DNA from: Pseudomonas sp. Leaf48
Lineage (GTDB): Bacteria; Pseudomonadota; Gammaproteobacteria; Pseudomonadales; Pseudomonadaceae
Direction of reading: 5' to 3'
DNA: 64,000 nt
NCBI RefSeq assembly: GCF_001421885.1
Contig: NZ_LMLH01000012.1
Location: 145,543 to 209,542 of the forward strand
Shown here: piece after piece, positions 33,534 through 42,648 of the stretch
How the letters are laid out: the number at the start of each line of letters is the position of its first letter
Position numbering within the stretch: position 1 is the first letter of the stretch
Made by a program: the position numbers and the translations under genes
The notes under the pieces: model-generated
Databases searched by the model: none
What the model saw: the letters and a program-made list of their open reading frames with translations, nothing else
Told to the model about the DNA's origin: nothing

Positions 33534-35105
33534 ATGCGCATTTCCACTGGCCAGTTTTACGAGTCCACCGCGGCGAATTATCAGAAGAACTTCGCTAATG
33601 CGGTCAAGAGCAGCGAAGAGGCCAGCAGCCTGGTTCGCGTCAATACCGCCGCCGATGATCCGGTCGGCGCCTCGCGTCTGCTGCAACTGGGTCAGCAAGC
33701 GTCGATGCTCGATCAGTTCAACGCCAACACCAACACGATCAAGGCCTCCCTGGGGCAGACCGAGTCGGTAATGACCAGTATCAACAACGTGCTGCAGCGC
33801 GCCAAGGAACTGGCTATTGGTTCCGGTAACGGCAACCTCACCGACGCCGACCGCCAGGCCAATGCCTCGGAGCTGGGCCAGATCGAAGAACAACTGTTGA
33901 GCCTGATGAACGCCAAGGACGAAAACGGTACCTACATTTTCGCCGGTTCCAAGGGTGATACCCCACCGTTCTCGCGCAATAACGACGGCACCTACAGCTA
34001 TAACGGCGATCAGGTGACCCTCGACCTGCAGGTTGGCGACACCATGTCCATGGCCACCAACAGCACCGGCTGGGAGGTGTTCCAGCAGGCGATCAATACC
34101 AGCCGTAGCCAGGTCACCATGACCGCGCCGGCCATTGATGATGGTCGCGTGACACTGTCCAACGGACAGGTATCGTCGAACGTCGCCTACGACAGCAAGT
34201 TCCGCAGCGGCGAGCCGTATACCGTGTCTTTCGTTAGCGGTACCCAGCTGAAAATCACCGATGCCAGCGGTACCGACGTCACTGCCGAAGCCTCTCGGGT
34301 GGGCGTTTTCGATCCGAGTACCACCGCTGGGCAGGCTGTCAGTTTTCGCGGTGTCGAACTTAACCTCAACATCAATCTGCAAAGCGGTGATAGCGCCGCG
34401 GCAGTGCTGCCTGGCCACAGCTTCACACTAGGTTCCAAGCCCGATACGTTCACGACAACCCGCAGCCCTGGCAACGCATCGACAGCGCAGGTTACTGCGG
34501 CCACCATCAGCAACCCGACCGATTATCACGCCAGTTTCCCGTCCGGCTCGGCCGTCCTGAAGTTTACCAGTGCCACCGACTTCGAACTGTACGCGGCGCC
34601 CTTGACCGCCAGCAGCAAGCCGGTTTCCACCGGGACCATGGCGGGCAACGTCGCCACCGCATCGGGTGTGAGTTTCACCCTGACAGGCCCGCCGGGCCCG
34701 TCTGCCAATGATCAGTTCAGTATTGCCGTCAATGCTCACCAGACCCAGAACATCCTGGATACCGTGAGCCAGTTGAAGAGCGCTTTGAACACGCCAACCA
34801 ACGGCAACCAGGTCCTGATCCAGAAGCAGTTGGCCGCCGTGTCCTCAGGCATCGCCAACCTCGCCAGTGGCAACGATCAATTGTCCAGTGCACTGAGTTC
34901 GGTGGGTGGGCGTGGCTCGGCTCTGGATACTCAATCGGCGATCAACCAGAGCCTGACCATGGCCAACAAACAGACCCAGTCGGCCATCCGCGATTCCGAT
35001 CCGGCGGAGGTGATGACGCGTCTGACCCTGCAGCAAACCATGTTGCAGGCCTCGCAACTGGCGTTCAGCAAAATCAGTCAGCTGGGTCTGTTCAACAAGA
35101 TCTAA
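33534..35105 (+). CDS. flgL: Flagellar hook-associated protein 3 FlgL
   Basis: 523 residues. It forms the second junction zone, to which flagellin attaches. The N-terminal MRISTGQFYESTAANYQKNF and the C-terminal flagellin-like helix DPAEVMTRLTLQQTMLQASQLAFSKISQLGLFNKI identify it. The central region (about 190-420) is an extra variable domain that makes the protein longer than E. coli FlgL (317 residues); large FlgL is common in pseudomonads. It is the last flgF-operon gene before the glycosylation island. Confidence 0.96.
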   Translation: MRISTGQFYESTAANYQKNFANAVKSSEEASSLVRVNTAADDPVGASRLLQLGQQASMLDQFNANTNTIKASLGQTESVMTSINNVLQRAKELAIGSGNGNLTDADRQANASELGQIEEQLLSLMNAKDENGTYIFAGSKGDTPPFSRNNDGTYSYNGDQVTLDLQVGDTMSMATNSTGWEVFQQAINTSRSQVTMTAPAIDDGRVTLSNGQVSSNVAYDSKFRSGEPYTVSFVSGTQLKITDASGTDVTAEASRVGVFDPSTTAGQAVSFRGVELNLNINLQSGDSAAAVLPGHSFTLGSKPDTFTTTRSPGNASTAQVTAATISNPTDYHASFPSGSAVLKFTSATDFELYAAPLTASSKPVSTGTMAGNVATASGVSFTLTGPPGPSANDQFSIAVNAHQTQNILDTVSQLKSALNTPTNGNQVLIQKQLAAVSSGIANLASGNDQLSSALSSVGGRGSALDTQSAINQSLTMANKQTQSAIRDSDPAEVMTRLTLQQTMLQASQLAFSKISQLGLFNKI

Positions 35106-35219
35106 AGGTGTCGGGCGCGAAAGCTCCCGGCCACAAATCGCCGAATATCTATCGTCTTTTTTCAGCGGTTTCAGGTGCTCACCCGCATGGGTGAGCGTCT
35201 ATCGCTTGAGAGTCCCGCC

Positions 35220-38200
35220 GTGAATCCAGTCTCGTTAGTCAGCCTCGTCATTCCCGCCTTCAACCCGCGCTTTTTTTCCCGGGCCCTGCACAGTGCCTTG
35301 ATCCAGCAATACGCCAACCTTGAGATCATTGTGTGCGACGACAGCCGCGGCGATGAGATTGCGCAGGTTGTCGAGTCGCTGACGGGCGATGCAGCGCTGC
35401 GCGTGCGTTATGTACGAAACCCGCAGACATTGGGGTTTGTCGGCAACCTGCTGGCGTGTCTCGACGAAGCAAAAGGCGATTACATCAAGTTCCTCTGCGA
35501 CGATGATCAGCTGTCTCCTGCGTGCATCGAGTACCAGGCGCAGGTGCTGGTCGAGAATGCGGACATCAATCTGGTACTGGCTCAGCGCACCTTCTGGGAT
35601 GCCGACAACCATCCGTTGCCGTCCCGGCTGGAGAACAGCACGTTGTCGCCGGCTTGCGGGATCTACAAGGGCGATGACCTGCTGGCGATTTTTGAAAGGT
35701 TTCCCATCAACTTCCTCGGTGGCTTCAGTAATGCACTGTTTCGCCGCGAGGATGTCCTGGAGTTGCTGCCGGCCCTGACTCAACCCGGCCATTGCTTTGT
35801 CGCCTCTCTCGATCTGGCCCTGTACATCTGCCTGATGCGTCGGGGCAATATGGCGCAGCTAAACTACGTGCTGAGCGTCGAACGCCTGCATCCGGAGCGA
35901 TTGAGCCGCCAACAACCGATCAAGGACGCGGCCGAGGTGGAAAAGGACTGGCTGGTGCAGATGCTCAAGGTTCGCGGCGGCGAAGATGCGCCTGCCGGGG
36001 GCTGGGTTCGTTACTTGCCATTGAGCCGCAGTAAGGAAGAGCCGCGGGTCTGGGATGAGGTGGCCGTGAGTCGAAACCTGGGTGCCAGCCAGGCCCACCA
36101 AGAGTTTCGGGTGGGGGTGGCCAGCGAGAGTTTTCCCCAGCTTTACACTCAGTGGCTGGCGTGTCGCACGCTCAGCGAAACCGCGCGCCGTCACTTGCCG
36201 GAAACCCTGGCCGGTTGGGCGCGGCAACCGAAAATCGTCCCGATCATCATCGATGACCAGGCCAGTCGTGCCGCTCTGGATCTCACCCTTCAGAGCCTCG
36301 CCCGGCAGCTCTATGCGCCGGAACTGACCCTGGTGTTATCCAGCGCCTGCACTGAAGCCTATCTTGACGAGCGGGTGTTCAATTTACCGTTGCAAGACGA
36401 CGGGTTTGAGCAGATCAACGGGTTGCTGGCACAGCTCGACGGGGCTGACTGGTTTTACATGCTGCGTGCCGGCGATCGTCTGGTAGAACCGGCGCTATTG
36501 CTGCTGGCCGAGCGCATCAGTGTCTCGTCGGATGTTTTGTGTATCTACGCCGATGAAGGCAGATTATGTGACGGTGAGTCGCAAGACCCGGTCTTCAAGC
36601 CGGATTTCAATCTGGACCTGATGCGCAGTTACCCTTATGTCGGGCGCTCCCTGGCATTTCAGCGCGAGAGTTTCCTCAAGCTTGGCGGCTTCAATTCGAA
36701 CTACGGCGAATTGGCGCCCCACGATGTGCTATGGCGCATGGTTGAAAATGACGGCATCAAGGTTGTCGAGCATATCGCCGAGGTGATGCTTGAGTCGCCA
36801 TTAGGCCTGGCGCAGTGGTTGGTATTGCCCGAGGTCATAGAACTCAATCCGCTGGTGCTGGAGGCGCATCTGCAACGACTGGGCATCGCCCATGAGATTC
36901 GCGAGGGCAGTTTCACCTCGCTCAATCGTGTCGATTACTTGCACGCGACCCGGCCGCTGGTGTCGATCATCATTGTCTGTAAAGACCAGTTGGCTGCCGT
37001 GCAGCGTTGCGTCGAAACGCTCCTGGAAAAAACCACTTACAGCGAGTACGAGTTGCTGCTGATCGACAATGGCAGTGAGTCACCGCATACACGTGAATGG
37101 CTCAGTGGCATGGCCGAAATGGGCAGTGAGCGGTTGCGGGTGAAGTCGTTTGCGCCGCAGGGAAATATCGCGGCAACGCGCAATTTTGCCGCGCAGCAGG
37201 CCCGTGGCGAATACTTGCTGATGCTCGACCCGTACGCGGTGATCACCCGGGGTGACTGGCTGGATGAGATGCTCAATCATGCCCAGCGTCCTGAGGTCGG
37301 TGTGGTCGGGGCCAAGCTGTTCAACGCGGACGGCCGTGTGCAGCACGCGGGCCTGATCCTCGGGTTGCAGGGGCCGGCAGGCTCGCCATTTGTCGGCGAC
37401 CCGCTGAATTCACAGGGTTATATGCAGCGTTTGCAGGTGGTTCAGGACATGAGCGCAGTCGGTGCCGATTGCCTGATGGTGCGCAAAGCGTTGTTCGACA
37501 GTGTAGGGGGGTTCCAGGCCCAGGACTTTGCCTTGACCCTCAACGAGGTGGATCTGTGTCTGCGGATCCGGCAAAACGACTATCTGGTGGTCTGGACGCC
37601 GTATGCCCAACTGGTCCTCGGGACATCGCCTGCGGTCGAGGCAAGCGCGGCCGAGGCGGCACTTCGCAGTCAGGAGCAGCAAACGTTTTACCGGCGCTGG
37701 CTGCCCGTCATTGCCCGCGATCCGGCTTACAACCCTAACCTGACGCTGAATACGCCGGGGGGCTCCAGCTTCAGTCTGGAGCCAGGCTTATGCGCAGGCT
37801 GGAGCCCGTTTTCCGCGCGCCAAGTACCGAAAGTCATGGCGTTGCCGGTCAACTCCTCGGCGGTTGGACACTACCGGGCGCTCCAGCCACTGATCGAGCT
37901 GGAGAAAGCGGGTCGGGCAACCGGGCGCGTCTACTATGATCTGCCCTCGATTATCGAGATCGAGCGCGAATCACCTGACGTCATCATCCTGCAGGGGCGC
38001 TACAGCGAAGGACCAATCAGCGACATCGCCGCCATTCGGCCCCACACCAATGCCCGAATGATTTATGAGCTCGATGACTACGTCATCAAGGCGCCGAAGA
38101 AGAACCTGCACATTCGCAACATGCCGGACAATGTCGAAATGGAGCGTCTGGTTCGTCGCGCCATCGGCCTGTGTGATCGGGTGGTGGTATCGACGCAGCC

Positions 38201-38816
38201 GCTGGCCGAAGCGTTGTCATCCATGCATCACGACATTCGGGTGGTGCCGAACATGCTCGCCACTGACCTTTGGAGTGATCTGCGCAGTCAGCGTCGCACC
38301 TCGAAAAAACCGCGGGTTGGCTGGGGTGGCGGCACCAGTCACTCAGGCGACCTGGCGATCATTGCCGATGTGGTTCGTGAACTGGCCAACGAGGTGGATT
38401 GGGTATTCTTCGGCATGTGCCCCGAAGAGTTACTGCCCTACGTCTATGAGTTCCATGGGGTGATCGACCTGAGCATCTACCCGGCGAAGCTGGCCAGCCT
38501 GAACCTTGACCTGGCGTTGGCGCCGCTGGAATTCCATATCTTCAACGACTGCAAGAGCAACCTGCGTTTGCTGGAGTACGGCGCGTGCGGCTACCCGGTG
38601 GTCTGTACCGATACCGAGGCATATCGCGGTTACCTGCCTTGTACGCGGGTGATCAGCAACACTACCGATGAGTGGTTGCAAGCCATCCGCATGCACCTGG
38701 CAGACCCGGATGCCAGCTACCGCATGGGCGATGAATTGCGCGAGGCGGTACTGCGTGACTTCATGCTGCGTGGCGACAACGTGCGCTATTGGGAGAATGG
38801 CTGGCTGGCCGATTGA
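35220..38816 (+). CDS. Giant multidomain glycosyltransferase of the flagellin glycosylation island
   Basis: 1198 residues from the GTG at 35220 (VNPVSLVSLVIPAFN), preceded by GAGAG. An in-frame ATG at 35187 lies in the loop of a perfect 8-bp hairpin (35177-35196) and is less likely; a GTG at 35175 is also open. Domains: GT2 (about 1-235; KFLCDDDQLSP carries the DxD); a middle degenerate GT2-like block (about 340-560); a third GT2 (578-800) whose DxD position reads LDPYA; and a C-terminal GT4/GT-B-like domain (about 871-1198; SAVGHYRAL, ELDDYVI, GWGGGTSHSGDL, LLEYGACGYPVV). It probably builds the flagellin glycan. Acceptor and sugars are unknown. Confidence 0.8.
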   Translation: MNPVSLVSLVIPAFNPRFFSRALHSALIQQYANLEIIVCDDSRGDEIAQVVESLTGDAALRVRYVRNPQTLGFVGNLLACLDEAKGDYIKFLCDDDQLSPACIEYQAQVLVENADINLVLAQRTFWDADNHPLPSRLENSTLSPACGIYKGDDLLAIFERFPINFLGGFSNALFRREDVLELLPALTQPGHCFVASLDLALYICLMRRGNMAQLNYVLSVERLHPERLSRQQPIKDAAEVEKDWLVQMLKVRGGEDAPAGGWVRYLPLSRSKEEPRVWDEVAVSRNLGASQAHQEFRVGVASESFPQLYTQWLACRTLSETARRHLPETLAGWARQPKIVPIIIDDQASRAALDLTLQSLARQLYAPELTLVLSSACTEAYLDERVFNLPLQDDGFEQINGLLAQLDGADWFYMLRAGDRLVEPALLLLAERISVSSDVLCIYADEGRLCDGESQDPVFKPDFNLDLMRSYPYVGRSLAFQRESFLKLGGFNSNYGELAPHDVLWRMVENDGIKVVEHIAEVMLESPLGLAQWLVLPEVIELNPLVLEAHLQRLGIAHEIREGSFTSLNRVDYLHATRPLVSIIIVCKDQLAAVQRCVETLLEKTTYSEYELLLIDNGSESPHTREWLSGMAEMGSERLRVKSFAPQGNIAATRNFAAQQARGEYLLMLDPYAVITRGDWLDEMLNHAQRPEVGVVGAKLFNADGRVQHAGLILGLQGPAGSPFVGDPLNSQGYMQRLQVVQDMSAVGADCLMVRKALFDSVGGFQAQDFALTLNEVDLCLRIRQNDYLVVWTPYAQLVLGTSPAVEASAAEAALRSQEQQTFYRRWLPVIARDPAYNPNLTLNTPGGSSFSLEPGLCAGWSPFSARQVPKVMALPVNSSAVGHYRALQPLIELEKAGRATGRVYYDLPSIIEIERESPDVIILQGRYSEGPISDIAAIRPHTNARMIYELDDYVIKAPKKNLHIRNMPDNVEMERLVRRAIGLCDRVVVSTQPLAEALSSMHHDIRVVPNMLATDLWSDLRSQRRTSKKPRVGWGGGTSHSGDLAIIADVVRELANEVDWVFFGMCPEELLPYVYEFHGVIDLSIYPAKLASLNLDLALAPLEFHIFNDCKSNLRLLEYGACGYPVVCTDTEAYRGYLPCTRVISNTTDEWLQAIRMHLADPDASYRMGDELREAVLRDFMLRGDNVRYWENGWLAD

Positions 38817-39030
38817 TCCATCCCTGATGTAGTCGCTGCCCCAACGGTAGCGGCTACACGGCGCCGCCGTTCGAGCTGGCGCGTTTCCTGCAAGTCCCCT
38901 GAAAATCGCCATAAATCTAGCATGTGCGACGCAGTCAGAAGCTATGGATGCGGCCTTGTGCGATTTATCCAGATGCTCGAAAAGCCTTTTCAGGCTTGGG
39001 CTGGCGCTGTGAAGAACAAGAGGGGAACAG

Positions 39031-39804
39031 ATGAAGGCAGTTATTCTGGCGGGTGGTCTGGGCACGCGTATCAGCGAAGAGTCGCACCTCAAGCCCAAGC
39101 CAATGATCGAGATCGGTGGCAAGCCAATTCTCTGGCACATCATGAAGCAATATTCCGCTCACGGAATTCACGACTTCGTGATTTGCCTTGGCTACAAGGG
39201 TTACGCGATCAAGGACTTCTTCGCCAATTACTTCCTGCACACCTCTGACGTCACGTTCGACATGTCCAACAACCGCATGGACGTTCACCAGAACTACAGC
39301 GAGCCGTGGCGCGTGACCCTGATCGATACCGGCGAGGACACCATGACCGGTGGCCGCCTGCGTCGTGCCGCGCGTTATCTGGAGGGCGAGCAAGCGTTCT
39401 GCTTTACCTACGGCGACGGTGTCTCGGACCTGAACATTGGCGCCCTGGTGGACTTCCACCTGACCCACGGCAAGCTCGCGACCGTGACCGCCGTACAGCC
39501 ACCGGGGCGTTACGGCGCGCTGGAGCGTGACGGTGACAGCGTCAAAGGCTTCGTCGAGAAGCCGCGCGGCGACGGTGGCTGGATCAATGGCGGCTTCTTC
39601 GTGCTGTCGCCCAAGGTGCTGCCGTACATCGCCGATGATCAGACTTCGTGGGAATCCGAACCTTTGGCCGCACTGGCCAACGAGCAACAGCTGCAAGCGT
39701 TCCAGCACGATGGTTTCTGGCACCCGATGGATACCCTGCGGGACAAAAACCACCTTGAGCACCTGTGGCAGAGCGGGGAGGCCCCATGGAAGCAATGGGA
39801 CTGA
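39031..39804 (+). CDS. rfbF: Glucose-1-phosphate cytidylyltransferase
   Basis: 257 residues. It makes CDP-glucose from CTP and glucose-1-phosphate. Nucleotidyltransferase signatures are MKAVILAGGLGTRISEES, KPKPMIEIGGKPILWHIMK, the metal site YGDGVSDLN and FVEKPRGDGGWINGGFFV, all of the RfbF/AscA type. AGAGGGGA precedes the ATG. The 214 bp before it (38817-39030) holds a GC-rich hairpin at about 38832-38857 without a T-run, and no promoter I can name. It opens a chain of overlapping CDP-sugar genes. Confidence 0.95.
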   Translation: MKAVILAGGLGTRISEESHLKPKPMIEIGGKPILWHIMKQYSAHGIHDFVICLGYKGYAIKDFFANYFLHTSDVTFDMSNNRMDVHQNYSEPWRVTLIDTGEDTMTGGRLRRAARYLEGEQAFCFTYGDGVSDLNIGALVDFHLTHGKLATVTAVQPPGRYGALERDGDSVKGFVEKPRGDGGWINGGFFVLSPKVLPYIADDQTSWESEPLAALANEQQLQAFQHDGFWHPMDTLRDKNHLEHLWQSGEAPWKQWD

Positions 39805-40868
39805 GCCCGGAGTTCTGGCGCGGCAAGCGGGTTCTGCTGACTGGCCATACCGGCTTCAAGGGCAGTTGGTTGACGCTGTGGCTGCAAAGCCTCGGAGCCG
39901 AGGTCAGCGGGTTCTCGCTCGATCCGTCGACCGAACCGAGCCTGTTCGAACTGGCGCGGGTGCACGAGGGCATCAACGATCAGCGCGGCGACCTACGTGA
40001 CCTGGGCGCGTTGCTGGAGCTGATCGCCGAGACCCGACCGCAAATCGTCCTGCACCTGGCGGCTCAACCGCTGGTGCGTGAAGGCTATCGCGACCCGCTG
40101 GGGACTTACTCCAGCAACGTCATGGGCACACTCAATCTGCTTGAGGCGATCCGTCAGGTCGGCGGCGTGCGCGCGTGCGTGCTGGTAACTACCGACAAGG
40201 TGTACGCCAACCAGGAATGGGCGTGGCCGTATCGCGAAACCGAAGCGCTGGGCGGGCACGACCCTTACAGCAGCAGCAAGGCTTGCTGTGAATTGTTGGC
40301 GCAGTCCTATGCCGCTTCTTTCTTCCCTGCGCACAAATACGCAGAACACGGTCTGGCCCTGGCCACCGCGCGCGCCGGCAACGTTCTGGGTGGCGGTGAT
40401 TTTGCACCGGAGCGTTTGATCCCCGATGTGCTCAGGGCCTGGACCGCCGACGAACCGGTGACCTTGCGCTACCCGCACGCCGTACGCCCGTGGCAACACG
40501 CGCTGGAGCCGCTGGCGGGTTACCTGCAACTGGCCGCCAGCCTTTATGAAAAAGGCCCCGAATTTGCCGGTGCATGGAACTTCGGCCCGAGCGAAGCCGA
40601 CATGTGCAGCGTTGGCGAGGTGGTCAAGTTGCTCTCCAGCCGCTGGCCGCAAGCGCGTGGCTTGCGCATCGAACCGAGTGAACTGCACGAGGCGGGCCTG
40701 TTGCGCCTGGACAGCAGCCGCGCCCGTCAGTTGCTGGGCTGGCAACCGCGCTGGTCGTTGCAGCAGTGCCTGACCCAGACCCTCGATTGGCACCTGGCCT
40801 GGCAAAACGGCGACGACATGCGCGCAATCTCCCTGGCTCAGTTGAACCTGTACCGAGGCGCGCTGTGA
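39786..40868 (+). CDS. rfbG: CDP-glucose 4,6-dehydratase
   Basis: 360 residues from the ATG at 39786, which lies inside rfbF behind GGGAGG; a second ATG at 39795 is possible. It converts CDP-glucose to CDP-4-keto-6-deoxyglucose. It is an extended SDR: the NAD-binding TGHTGFKGSW is near residue 20, the active-site Tyr and Lys are in HDPYSSSKACCE, VTTDKVYANQEW carries the catalytic TDK, and ARAGNVLGGGDFAPERLIPD is the substrate-binding signature of RfbG. It sits between rfbF and the epimerase, overlapping both. Confidence 0.95.
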   Translation: MEAMGLSPEFWRGKRVLLTGHTGFKGSWLTLWLQSLGAEVSGFSLDPSTEPSLFELARVHEGINDQRGDLRDLGALLELIAETRPQIVLHLAAQPLVREGYRDPLGTYSSNVMGTLNLLEAIRQVGGVRACVLVTTDKVYANQEWAWPYRETEALGGHDPYSSSKACCELLAQSYAASFFPAHKYAEHGLALATARAGNVLGGGDFAPERLIPDVLRAWTADEPVTLRYPHAVRPWQHALEPLAGYLQLAASLYEKGPEFAGAWNFGPSEADMCSVGEVVKLLSSRWPQARGLRIEPSELHEAGLLRLDSSRARQLLGWQPRWSLQQCLTQTLDWHLAWQNGDDMRAISLAQLNLYRGAL

Positions 40869-41425
40869 GTGAGTTTGTGTTGAAGCCATTGCCCTTGGGC
40901 GGACTGTTCAGCGTGCAGCACAAACGCTTCGAAGACGAGCGCGGACACTTTGCCCGGCTGTTTTGCGAGGGCAGCCTGAGCGCGTTCGGCGAGCCGTTTC
41001 ATATTCGTCAGATCAATCATTCCTGCACGCGTGAACGCGGCACTGTGCGCGGTCTGCATTATCAGAACGCCAGTGCGCCGGAGGCCAAGTTGATCACCTG
41101 CCTGCGCGGTGAAGTCTGGGACGTGGCGGTGGATTTGCGCCCCGATTCCGCCACCTTCCTGCACTGGCACGCCGAGCACCTGCGTGCCGGTGACGGTCGC
41201 AGCCTGCTGATCCCGGCCGGTTTTGCCCATGGCTTCCAGACCCTGACCGCCGACGCCGAGTTGCTCTATTTGCACAGCGCCGATTACACGCCCGCCCACG
41301 AGGGTGGCTTGTCGGTGAACGATCCACGGCTGGCGATTACCTGGCCGTTACCTGTCAATAATCTGTCGGCCAGGGATGCCAACCATCCTTTGCTCGATGA
41401 ACACTTCGCCGGAGTGACTCTATGA
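40865..41425 (+). CDS. RfbC-like NDP-4-keto-sugar 3,5-epimerase family protein
   Basis: 186 residues from a GTG overlapping the rfbG stop (GTGA). It is a cupin of the dTDP-4-dehydrorhamnose 3,5-epimerase family: RGHFARLFCEG, the catalytic-His region RGLHYQNASAPEAKLITCLRGEVWDVAVDLR, and IPAGFAHGFQTL with the conserved Tyr-bearing LLYLHSADYTPAHEGG. Context (CDP-glucose genes on one side, C-methyltransferase on the other) suggests it epimerises CDP-4-keto-6-deoxyglucose, not the dTDP-rhamnose intermediate. It may act at one or both positions. Confidence 0.85.
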   Translation: MSEFVLKPLPLGGLFSVQHKRFEDERGHFARLFCEGSLSAFGEPFHIRQINHSCTRERGTVRGLHYQNASAPEAKLITCLRGEVWDVAVDLRPDSATFLHWHAEHLRAGDGRSLLIPAGFAHGFQTLTADAELLYLHSADYTPAHEGGLSVNDPRLAITWPLPVNNLSARDANHPLLDEHFAGVTL

Positions 41426-42648
41426 ACTGCCGTGGTTGCGGTACTGCTCTGGCTTTGCCGCTGATCGACCTGGGCACTTCGCCGCCGTCCAATGCCTACG
41501 TGCGCGCCGATCAGCTGGAGCACGCCGAACAATGGGTGCCGCTGAAGGTTGCAGTGTGTCAGCAGTGCTGGCTGGTACAGACCGAGGATTACACCAGCGC
41601 CGACAGCCTGTTTGACGCCGAATACGCTTATTTCAGTTCGTTCTCCAGTACCTGGCTGGCCCATGCCGAACGCTATGTGGCCGAGATGGTCGAGCGCTTT
41701 GGCCTGAGCGCCGACAGCCGCGTGGTGGAAATCGCCGCCAACGACGGTTACCTGTTGCAGTACGTGGCCGGGCGCGGCATCCCCTGCCTGGGCGTCGAAC
41801 CGACCCGCAGCACCGCGCAAGCGGCGCGGGAAAAAGGCCTGGAAATTCGTGAGCTGTTCTTTGGCCGCGAAACCGCTGCGCAGTTGATCGCCGAGGGCTG
41901 GTCTGCCGACCTGATGGCGGCCAACAACGTGCTGGCCCATGTGCCGGACATCAATGATTTCCTCGGCGGTTTCGCGACCCTGCTCAAACCGACCGGTGTA
42001 GCGACGTTCGAGTTTCCGCAGTTGCTGACACTGATGGCCGGGCAGCAGTTCGACACGCTGTATCACGAGCACTATTCCTACTTGTCGCTGACCGCCGTGC
42101 AGGCCTTGTGCGCGCGCAATGGCCTGGAAGTGTTCGACGTCAGTCAGTTGTCGACCCATGGCGGTTCGTTGCGGGTGTTCATCCAGCGCGCCGACGGCGT
42201 TCGCCGCGACGTGCAGCCGGCGGTTCAACAACAACTGCAGGCCGAGCTTGCCGCCGGGGTGAAAACTGCCGGGTACTACGCGACCCTCGCGCCTGCCGCC
42301 GAGCGCATCAAGCACGAACTGCTGCGCTTCCTGTTGCAGGCCAAGGCGGACGGCAAGCGTGTGGTCGGTTACGGCGCCGCTGCCAAAGGCAACACCTTGC
42401 TCAACTACGCCGGGGTCAAGCCGGACCTGTTGGCCTGGGTGGCCGATGCCAATCCGCACAAGCAGGGCAAGTATTTGCCGGGCAGTCGCATTCCGATTGT
42501 GGCGCCTGGGCAGATCGATATAGAGAAGCCGGATTACGTGTTGGTCCTGCCGTGGAACCTGCTGCACGAAGTCAGTCAACAACTGGCGCAGGTGCGTCAG
42601 TGGGACGGCCGCTTCGTGATCGCCGTACCCGAGTTGACTGTCCTGTGA
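41422..42648 (+). CDS. NDP-sugar C-methyltransferase (TylCIII-like)
   Basis: 408 residues, overlapping the epimerase by ATGA. The N-terminal zinc-binding domain has two Cys pairs (CRGC near residue 3, CQQC near 48). A SAM-binding core follows (VVEIAANDGYLLQYV, about 95-110). The C-terminal domain includes FDTLYHEHYSYLSL, with the catalytic-type Tyr-His-Glu-His, and VVGYGAAAKGNTLLNY. This three-domain build is that of the sugar C-3-methyltransferases TylCIII, TcaB9 and CloU, which act on 4-keto-6-deoxy sugars. It is the best evidence that the CDP-sugar made here is carbon-branched. Confidence 0.85.
   Translation: MNCRGCGTALALPLIDLGTSPPSNAYVRADQLEHAEQWVPLKVAVCQQCWLVQTEDYTSADSLFDAEYAYFSSFSSTWLAHAERYVAEMVERFGLSADSRVVEIAANDGYLLQYVAGRGIPCLGVEPTRSTAQAAREKGLEIRELFFGRETAAQLIAEGWSADLMAANNVLAHVPDINDFLGGFATLLKPTGVATFEFPQLLTLMAGQQFDTLYHEHYSYLSLTAVQALCARNGLEVFDVSQLSTHGGSLRVFIQRADGVRRDVQPAVQQQLQAELAAGVKTAGYYATLAPAAERIKHELLRFLLQAKADGKRVVGYGAAAKGNTLLNYAGVKPDLLAWVADANPHKQGKYLPGSRIPIVAPGQIDIEKPDYVLVLPWNLLHEVSQQLAQVRQWDGRFVIAVPELTVL

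Noticed and set aside
35187..35220. ATG at 35187 as start of the first large glycosyltransferase
   Set aside because: The ATG sits in the loop of a perfect 8-bp hairpin (35177-35196); the GTG at 35220 has a GAGAG site and begins the GT2 strand directly.
38832..38857. Rho-independent terminator after the first large glycosyltransferase
   Set aside because: A stem with G-U pairs is present but no T-run follows, so I did not list it as a terminator.
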